DNA of 64,000 bases from Turnera subulata (taxonomy: Eukaryota; Streptophyta; Magnoliopsida; Malpighiales; Passifloraceae). Position 1 is the first letter of the stretch; every line of letters begins with the position of its first letter. The translations under genes were made by a program, and so were the position numbers. Below, piece by piece: positions 57,724 through 64,000 of the stretch. A model generated the notes under the pieces. It was given only the letters and a program-made list of their open reading frames with translations, was not told the origin of the DNA and did not search any database. The stretch is taken from contig JAKUCV010002193.1 of assembly GCA_028386065.3 (NCBI GenBank), positions 50,818 through 114,817 on the forward strand, in the 5' to 3' direction.

Positions 57724-58951
57724 AACTTTCAATTCGATGTTATCTCTGGAGGAAAAAAAAAAACTGGTGGCAGTTCGATCGTGGTCTTCTAAACTAAAAT
57801 TATTATGATCTTGTGTGTCCGTGTGTGGTTAGTGTGTAAAATGGGTTGATTGTGTAATTTACAAGTTGTTCAATGGATTAAATAAAATACTTATTCTGTT
57901 TACTGTTGGTCTTTTCTCTCCGGCTATTCCAATGGTGGTCTCTGTCGAAGAATACACATGATCGAGTTTGATTTAGCCATATTTCTTGCATTTTTCTCTA
58001 AGAAGCCTTTGATCAATATATGTTGGGAGTCTAATTCCTTTAACCCATTGATGTTTCCTCTGCTGCTTAACTTTCCATAAGATGCAGGAAGAAGAAGAAT
58101 GGTTCGAAAAATCACACTGTTAAATGAGTTTCGGTTCCAAAAACACTCATGAAAATTCCATTGGAGAGAACCCAAAGACACCAGACTCTGTTCAAAGGGT
58201 GTAATGGGCTGCACTTGACTGCAAACTAATCTGACCTGGATGTCAAAGATTCACGTTTTAATTGTGCTCTTGCATTACTCCCTGGCGACTTGGCTATATT
58301 AGGGAAGTAAACTCAGTCAAGTCCTGGTTTTTCCTTCCTAATTATACCTAAGTCACCCTACTCTCTTGATGCGTAAGCACATGGAATTGCATTTTAATAT
58401 ACCATGTCCACAGTAACATCGGATTAGGATATAAATTAGTGAAGTAATAGTTTGTATCATGAAATTGATGTGCTCGATTTCCTTCTGGTTGGTTGTGTTT
58501 GCAAGGGGAAGGGATCAAACTTGAGAGGTTTTAACATAGGACTTGTTAGCATATTTTTGCTAGGGAGAGAAGCAAACAAGTAAAACAGGGAGAGCCATAA
58601 TAATTTCAAATAAATAAGAAAAACAATCAGGCCATTTATTTACTATCAATTTCAGTTTCCAAATGTATATATTGCTCGAAGGCCAGCACAAGAAAAAGAA
58701 ACAATGCACGCTTCTACGTAGCGAAGAAGATCCAACTACACCAGAGTAACCCAATAAAGAAAGTTCTACCAAATAATGAAAAAGAGAAGAAAGGAAGAAC
58801 ATGGGAGTCTACAAGTGTTAGGGAAACGGTAAAGGAATATCTTCAAACCTTGAAAGGACATCCCTGCAAGAGCAAGGCTAATAGGCCATAGACATGTTAA
58901 ACTTGTCACCATGGCTCAATGCAGGGGAATTGGCAGTGACATAGACTACTC
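57724..58951. other. Intergenic DNA
   Basis: This holds the 3' untranslated region of sHSP copy 1 and the right edge of the duplicated block. Frames in this stretch are not supported. Confidence 0.5.
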
Positions 58952-59548
58952 TCAGTTCCGGGATGTTGGCACTCTTGAAAAAATATCACCAGCATCTTTT
59001 TCAGGTAACGTCGCACCAGAATCTTGACTAGTAATGGTTGTACCATGTGTACTGCTGGAATCCCCTGTATTGGCCTGGGATGATCGGCCCACACCCAGAA
59101 AATCAATAAACTTCAACGTGGGTTTTTCATAACTACTTGACCCGGACTGCGATCGCTCCACACCGACGAAATCAATCAAATTCAAGGTGGTTCTTCCAAA
59201 TCTTGATGCATTCTCGGACGAAGATTCTGCAAGGAGATTCTTGTCATCAGGAGTTGGGCCGGCGCTGGTGGAGGAGGATTTCACAGCTGCCTTGACGTCG
59301 TCATCAGGGGTGCTGTGCCGCTTCTTCTTGTTCTGCCTTGCCTTTTTCTGGTTTCGTTGTTTGCGTTGTTGCATGAGAGTATTGTAGCGGGTGAGGGTTT
59401 GCTTGAGGGTTTGGCGGTCTTCAGGCCATGTGTGGAGGTTGTCATGGTCGTCATAGTACACCACCCCCACATCTACTCCACACAACGTTGACAGTGCTTC
59501 TGCTTTCCTCTTGATCGTCGCTATCCTGGGCGTCCACTTACTATCCAT
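58952..59548 (-). CDS. Type I MADS-box-like protein, short N-terminus
   Basis: This is a single exon of 198 aa. Residues ~10-55 (IATIKRKAEALSTLCGVDVGVVYYDDHDNLHTWPEDRQTLKQTLTRYNTL) match the second half of a type I MADS domain (KRKxxLxxKAxELSTLCGVDxxxxxY, then a TWPED segment and RYN). The usual MGRxKI / SNxxxRxxTFxKR beginning is absent, so DNA binding may be altered. A basic stretch (QRNQKKARQNKKKR) and Ser-rich tail follow. The motif TLxxIDFxGVxRS is repeated at 121-133 and 144-156. It could be a real divergent gene or a relict. I see no frame break. It lies between the two B3-sHSP copies. Confidence 0.7.
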   Translation of the reverse strand: MDSKWTPRIATIKRKAEALSTLCGVDVGVVYYDDHDNLHTWPEDRQTLKQTLTRYNTLMQQRKQRNQKKARQNKKKRHSTPDDDVKAAVKSSSTSAGPTPDDKNLLAESSSENASRFGRTTLNLIDFVGVERSQSGSSSYEKPTLKFIDFLGVGRSSQANTGDSSSTHGTTITSQDSGATLPEKDAGDIFSRVPTSRN

Positions 59549-60069
59549 GATAGGTGAGCGCCGGCAGGGAATTCCTATTTTACTTGAGGCCTTAATTAGC
59601 TCTCTTTGGTGAGGAAGGTCGCAAGAAAAGTACTAGTATATCTATCGAAGTGTTTTATTATATCTCTATATTCTAGGCTAGGGAAAGAAATATGTATGTT
59701 ATGTGAATTAGAAACGGGATATTGCGATGTGATATTATATGGAAATATTGGAGAGTGGAATGCGTATATATAGAGTGGCCTGTGTCCAATTCTGTTTGAA
59801 AAAGGGTTTGCCAATCCTGGAATTGTAGGAAACTTTTCCCAATTTTGCTCCAAGGTGGGAAATCCCTTTTGGCGAGTTGTGTTGTTGTCCTTCTATTTAT
59901 CGGAATTAGGAAAATACAGATGTACTCTGTCTCGTTTACCTTCTCCACGTCAAGTTAACAAAATTATGTGCCTACTTATATTTCAGTATTGGACGAATTA
60001 TCAATAGTATTCACAACAATGATCATTCCCATAATTAGTATTATCTATTTCAGAAATTCTAATATTTTT
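59549..60069. other. Intergenic DNA
   Basis: This is AT-rich DNA upstream of the MADS-like gene and before copy 2 of the duplicated block. I see no supported gene. Confidence 0.5.
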
Positions 60070-60355
60070 TAATATGAGTAGGACAAACAAAGTGTTTGCT
60101 TTTTTAAAATATGATCGATAGTAATATAAAGTAATGCATTAATTCTAAAAACAGAACAAAAGATACTAAGAAAGAAAGTTTGGCCAAGTCACTGTGATCG
60201 GGTTCGCTAAATCAGCTTCTTTTACTGGAAACATAAAGGATATGCATTTTTATGGAGTTCAAGTTTGTTAAAAACCACACTACATCACCAGGTACATAAA
60301 CTAAATAGGAACCTACAGCACTAAAGAAATAACAGCAGCTGGGAATCAGATATCC

Positions 60356-61129
60356 TCAATCAACCCCTTGTTTTTTAAGCACCGCAAAGTGTAATCTTGA
60401 ATAGTATGAATCCCAATAAAGCCCAATCTCATCATCTTTCTTCAACTTCCTTCTCCTTACAAAATCCTGACTCCACCCATCCTTGAACACATAATTCTTC
60501 TTGGCAGACGACCATTGTTTCAAGACCAATGTATGCCCTGTCCAGGTATCAAGATCCCACGCAAAGACTCGCACACCATTAAGGTTCTCTGCTTCCTTGA
60601 TAGCACTGGGTGGCAAGAAAGGCAAGATATGGTTCTTGATCAAATCTGTTGCCACCAAGAGCCTGCAATAATGCTCAACATCGCTTTCCGTGAGCTTCTT
60701 CCTGATCTTCCAGGGATCTTCATACATCTTCAGTTCAGTTGAAACCTTCATTCTTCTGTTTTCATCCACCTCTTCTAGATAGTTGTAAGGGAGTATCGTT
60801 GCAGGAATTGCTTTCTTTTCTCTTCCAAATTCAACTAACTGAGAAGAAGACTTGGGGAGTGGGTCATCCTTAGTAGAGCCATTAACGATTAAAGATTTCC
60901 CGAACAAAGTTATTTCCGACAATGCCTTCCTAGTAGGAGCTGTGACGAGGAGCTTAGCGGCGCCTGTTCTTGATTTCTTGATGTTTCTTGAAGCCTCACT
61001 GGTTTTGCTATCTTCTTGATGCATCGATTTCTTCCTTTTCTGGGCCGCAGTTGGCGTGGGGTTCAACTTCAGAGGCGGACACTTGGGACCCAAGGGAGAA
61101 GTTGGAGAAAGGGAGCCTATGTTGACCAT
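60356..61129 (-). CDS. B3-domain transcription factor, copy 2
   Basis: This is a single exon of 257 aa from the ATG at 61129 (MVNIGSLSPTS); a longer frame upstream begins with a TTG and is not preferred. The architecture is the same as copy 1: a basic, Ser-rich N-terminal part and a C-terminal B3 fold ending DEIGLYWDSYYSRLHFAVLKKQGVD. There are substitutions and small indels against copy 1 throughout, more than the two sHSP copies show, so the B3 pair is diverging faster. The reading frame is intact. Confidence 0.87.
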   Translation of the reverse strand: MVNIGSLSPTSPLGPKCPPLKLNPTPTAAQKRKKSMHQEDSKTSEASRNIKKSRTGAAKLLVTAPTRKALSEITLFGKSLIVNGSTKDDPLPKSSSQLVEFGREKKAIPATILPYNYLEEVDENRRMKVSTELKMYEDPWKIRKKLTESDVEHYCRLLVATDLIKNHILPFLPPSAIKEAENLNGVRVFAWDLDTWTGHTLVLKQWSSAKKNYVFKDGWSQDFVRRRKLKKDDEIGLYWDSYYSRLHFAVLKKQGVD

Positions 61130-61489
61130 GCTGCGACTGACTGAAACTATGCGAGTGAAACTATACGGTTTTTTCAATTGCTTTTGATACTTCTTAAGAT
61201 CAAATGGTGGTGCATGTATTTATATATAATGGGAAAACTAAGTCGGTTAATTAAAGATTTCCAAATCCTTTTTGGAATTGGATTACAATGCGCGGTGTGT
61301 TATTTACTTATGAAGTGGATTTTCTGCCGGTTATTATTTTTCTTGTGGTGATAGGTAGCATTACAATTTATAATAATCACAGTTCGTAGCCAAGAGTTAT
61401 ATTAACAATATATAAAGTGACTTAGTGCGGGAGCCCGGTTTGTACCGATATATGTATCTTGACGGATTAAAGTTTTGTGCAGCAGTATA

Positions 61490-61865
61490 TGTTTTAACAA
61501 TTTTTTTGTTATCCTTTTTCTTTATGAATATTTTTTTTATCCTTGAACATTATATTTTTGAAGGCATTTTCACCAAGTAATTCCTGATGTTCTTTTGCCA
61601 TTTTCATTCCAAAACTATATAAACTCATTATAAAGTTCTAGTTCATCAGTAGCCGCTTCTTTTTTATATTCTATCATAATAATAACGATCCCTATACTTA
61701 TATTACGTCTCAATTTTCACCTTACATCAATGTTAACAAACTTTAACCGTTAGTTTTTTTTTTTTTACTTTTTACTCTTGCTGTTGGTTGGGTTTTCCAA
61801 ATTGAGATCATGCCAAAAATAGAATATCCTGAACATCTTATCTAATCTGTAAGAACAATGTGTAA
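61490..61865. other. Insert-like DNA in copy 2
   Basis: This AT-rich stretch has no counterpart in copy 1 and together with the B3 remnant to its right makes up the extra ~600 bp. It contains no recognisable gene. Confidence 0.4.
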
Positions 61866-61879
61866 TTCATGACTGGTAG

Positions 61880-62060
61880 TTTACTCGGAGTAAGCATGCA
61901 TCAGTTAGCACGTTCAAGCACCTAAAAGTGGATTCTTGAATAGTAGCGATCCCAATATAATGGAGACCCCTATCGACCTCATCATCTTCCTTCAATTCCC
62001 TTCCTCTCAGAAAGTTTTGTTCGTCATCCTTGAGAATGCAACAGTGAATTGAAGATAAAT
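61880..62060 (-). pseudogene. B3-domain remnant
   Basis: On the minus strand the frame ILKDDEQNFLRGRELKEDDEV matches the C-terminal part of the neighbouring B3 proteins (VFNDGWTQDFVRRRKLKKDDEI). After DDEV the frame is shifted, so the rest of the domain (normally LYWDSYYSRLHF) is read in another frame. There is no B3 start and no N-terminal half, so it is a broken third copy rather than a gene. Confidence 0.75.
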
Positions 62061-62273
62061 CAAACAATACTGTTAAAGTTGGAGAAGGAGGTCACCATTC
62101 ATCGTGGCAGAACGCAGAATTGATTTCACTAGCCTCGCCATTTTGAAGCAGACCCCGGAACCATAAGAAAAGCAGACAAGATCACAAGACCAACAGTTAA
62201 AAATTGGGCCGTCAAATGAAGGCCCGGACAGAGCTTCATTAAGCCCACTCCCAACTTCTCATTGTAAGAAAGA

Positions 62274-62281
62274 TTCGAGAA
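62274..62281 (+). promoter_or_regulatory. Heat-shock element core, sHSP copy 2
   Basis: TTCGAGAA is at the same relative position as in copy 1 (57024-57031). Confidence 0.65.
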
Positions 62282-62382
62282 AAAACACGAAGTTATAAGA
62301 CTCAACACGATTCATCGGGAACCAAAGCCCAATCAACACCATTCTTTTCTCCCAGAAAACACCAGATGCTTCCTCTGCTTCC

Positions 62383-62390
62383 TATAAATA
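62383..62390 (+). promoter_or_regulatory. TATA box, sHSP copy 2
   Basis: TATAAATA lies ~130 bp upstream of the ATG and is conserved with copy 1. Confidence 0.7.
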
Positions 62391-62520
62391 CCAATACTTC
62401 CCATGTTTCCTCTGCATCTGATCAGTTCATCGACAACCAGAAGCAAACACCAAGCAAGTAATCTTCGATTCTGCTATTCCTCCAAGTCTGTGTATAGAGA
62501 AAGTAGAAGTTAGAGAAACA

Positions 62521-62994
62521 ATGGCACTGATTCCCAGCTTCTTCGGGAACCAAGGAAGCAGCATTTTCGATCCATTCTCTGCGCTGGATTCCTGGGATCC
62601 CTTCAGGGATTTCGGTTTCCCTTCTGCCTCTTCCCTCATCTCCCGCGAGAACTCTGCTTTCGTTAACACCAGGGTCGACTGGAAAGAGACCCCGGAAGCC
62701 CATGTATTCAAGGCTGATCTCCCTGGGCTGAAGAAGGAAGAAGTGAAGGTGGAGATTGAAGACGACCGAGTGCTCCACATCAGCGGCGAGAGGAACGTGG
62801 AGAAGGAAGACAAGAACGACACCTGGCATCGCGTGGAGCGCAGCACCGGCAAGTTCTCGAGGAGGTTCCGGCTGCCGGAGAATGCCAAGCTGGATGGGGT
62901 GAAGGCTTCCATGGAGAATGGGGTCCTCACTGTTACTGTGCCTAAAGAGGAAGTCAAGAAACCCGACGTCAAGGCTATCCAAATCTCTGGTTAA
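62521..62994 (+). CDS. Class I cytosolic small heat-shock protein, copy 2
   Basis: This is intronless, 157 aa, with the class I architecture described for copy 1: [37 protein letters not shown] and C-terminal IQIS. It differs from copy 1 at only three residues (G12, I15, H86). It is an independent stress-inducible gene with its own heat-shock element and TATA box, so both copies are likely expressed under heat. The strong constraint on the sequence (few changes despite flank divergence) fits purifying selection or gene conversion. Confidence 0.95.
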   Translation: MALIPSFFGNQGSSIFDPFSALDSWDPFRDFGFPSASSLISRENSAFVNTRVDWKETPEAHVFKADLPGLKKEEVKVEIEDDRVLHISGERNVEKEDKNDTWHRVERSTGKFSRRFRLPENAKLDGVKASMENGVLTVTVPKEEVKKPDVKAIQISG

Positions 62995-63354
62995 AATTCG
63001 GTGAATTCTCTGAAAAAATGCTGGTAGTGGTTAATAATTCGTGGTGTTATAAATTAAAATTACTATGACGTTGTGTGAAACTGTGTGGTTAATGTATAAA
63101 ATGGGTTGAAGTGAGTGTTTTCTCCATGTGTAATTTACAAGTTGCTCAATGAATTAAATAAAATACTTTTCTTGTTTACTATTGATAGTTTCTCTCTGGA
63201 TTATTCCAATGTCGAAGAATACACATGATTGAGTTAGATTTAGGCGATATCTTCTTGCATTAATCTCCTAAGAAGCCTTTGAACCATATTTCACAATGCC
63301 GGGGTCTAATACCTTTAACCTTGCAGCCATTGATGTTTCCTCCTGGCAACCTTT

Positions 63355-63828
63355 TGTTGGAATATTTGAAAATTTGGTTGTGTCAAACCCGAGCTGAGGC
63401 GTGTAGGACACTGTCCTAAAGAGATATTTTTGGTAATCTCAAAAGTCTTCTCAGGATACAACAACTCCTTCTACAAAAATATTGTAGGGAACCAGAATCT
63501 GCCAAGAAGTTTTTATCTTAAAGACAAATAAAGAACCCAGTAAAAGAGAAAAGAACTAAATGTGAAAAGAGAATAAAGGGAGGATAAAGGAAGAATGAGA
63601 GTGGAATTTTTTTCCTGTATTGGAGCTGAAGAGAGGTCCTGTATTTATAGGAGGTGGAGGGGAACAACAAAGTTAGAAAAAATAATGGTCATTTAATAAG
63701 GACCACATTTTTTCCTACTGACCAGGTAAGCTCTCAACTAATCCCCTGATATCCTCCAACATCTAACATTTAGTTTTGACTAGATAAACTCTTTTTTTTC
63801 CTTTGAAATATAACGTATTTTTCCAACA
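63355..63828 (-). mobile_element. 3' LTR of a minus-strand Copia-type retrotransposon (cut by window edge)
   Basis: A 474-bp LTR begins TGTTGGAA at 63355 and ends TTCCAACA at 63828. On the minus strand it is preceded by a polypurine tract (ATGTGGGGGAT, 63829-63839) and contains a TATAAATA box near 63640-63650. Both fit an LTR whose element reads right to left. The internal region continues past 64000. It interrupts the right end of duplication copy 2. Confidence 0.85.
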
Positions 63829-64000
63829 ATCCCCCACATATTTCAAAAGGAAAAAATGTACGATATGAGTTTGTTTAGCTGGGTTCTTAAAACTAACGAG
63901 TGTAATACAACGATCTTGGTGTCCGTAGACTATGAACCAAGTCTAGACTGATAAGTCTTAACAAACCATGTCTATCAGTGTAACAATCGGTTACTATGAA
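63829..64000 (-). mobile_element. Internal 3' end of the same Copia-type element
   Basis: This has a polypurine tract and AT-rich untranslated DNA; no coding domain is reached before the window ends. Confidence 0.7.

Larger units (their letters stand above)
55168..58070. repeat. Segmental duplication copy 1 (B3 gene plus sHSP gene)
   Basis: From 'atgagtaggacaaa' (about 55168) to 'ttgatgtttcctc' (about 58060) this block is colinear with ~60070-63340. It includes both genes, their shared promoter region and their flanks. Copy 2 has an extra ~600 bp (about 61490-62090) containing a B3 remnant. Each block keeps the same divergent gene order. Confidence 0.9.
60070..63340. repeat. Segmental duplication copy 2 (B3 gene plus sHSP gene)
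   Basis: This is colinear with 55168-58070, with indels and ~600 bp extra at about 61490-62090. Its right end is cut near 63350 by the LTR of a Copia element. Confidence 0.9.

Noticed and set aside
1..64000. CRISPR arrays, rRNA genes, operons
   Set aside because: None seen; the window is plant nuclear DNA, and the repeats here are tandem promoter repeats, LTRs and TIRs, without regular spacers.

Overview
This window is nuclear DNA from a flowering plant, most likely a eudicot. It has AT-rich intergenic DNA, genes with short GT-AG introns, several nested LTR and LINE retroelements, and plant-specific families: BAHD acyltransferases, a GT-2 type trihelix factor, B3 factors, class I small heat-shock proteins and a type I MADS-like protein. 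I do not assign a species. Exon limits were read by eye from splice sites and family conservation.

Positions 1-27200 hold a tandem, minus-strand array of seven BAHD acyltransferase loci (called A-G from left to right) of the vinorine-synthase-like (alkaloid/terpenoid O-acyltransferase) kind. B (4360-5733), C (6504-7877) and G (25807-27180) are intact single-exon 457-aa genes with HXXXD and DFGWG. E (17426-18718) is an open frame that has lost about 25 codons, including the Asp of DFGWG. A, D and F are pseudogenes. Gene-specific 5' and 3' flanks were duplicated along with the genes, so the array grew by block duplication; a small retroposed insert shared by the promoters of B and D, with its empty site upstream of C, supports this. 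The array is also a transposon target. A Copia element carrying a nested LINE tail splits D. A LINE tail sits on the stop codon of E. A LINE tail replaces the 5' end of A. A long Gypsy (Tekay/Del-like) LTR, itself holding a nested solo LTR, cuts F. A related long LTR in the opposite orientation fills the first kilobase.

Positions 28500-55000 are a quieter, gene-bearing stretch: eIF3i (minus, 8 coding exons), an N-myristoylation-type acidic repeat protein (minus), a probably organelle-targeted protein with a C-terminal J domain (plus), an unidentified three-helix membrane protein (minus), a two-trihelix GT-2-like factor (minus) and a BolA2-like protein (plus). A Mutator-like element with ~400-bp inverted repeats and a 9-bp target duplication sits at 49492-51286 and appears to carry captured coding sequence (Pack-MULE type). 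A tRNA-derived SINE is at 32881-33107.

Positions 55168-63340 hold a roughly 3-kb block present twice. Each copy has a B3-domain gene (minus) and a class I sHSP gene (plus) sharing one intergenic region, with a heat-shock element and TATA box on the sHSP side. A short MADS-like gene lies between the two copies, and copy 2 also has a broken B3 remnant. The window ends in the 3' LTR of a minus-strand Copia-type element that runs off the right edge.
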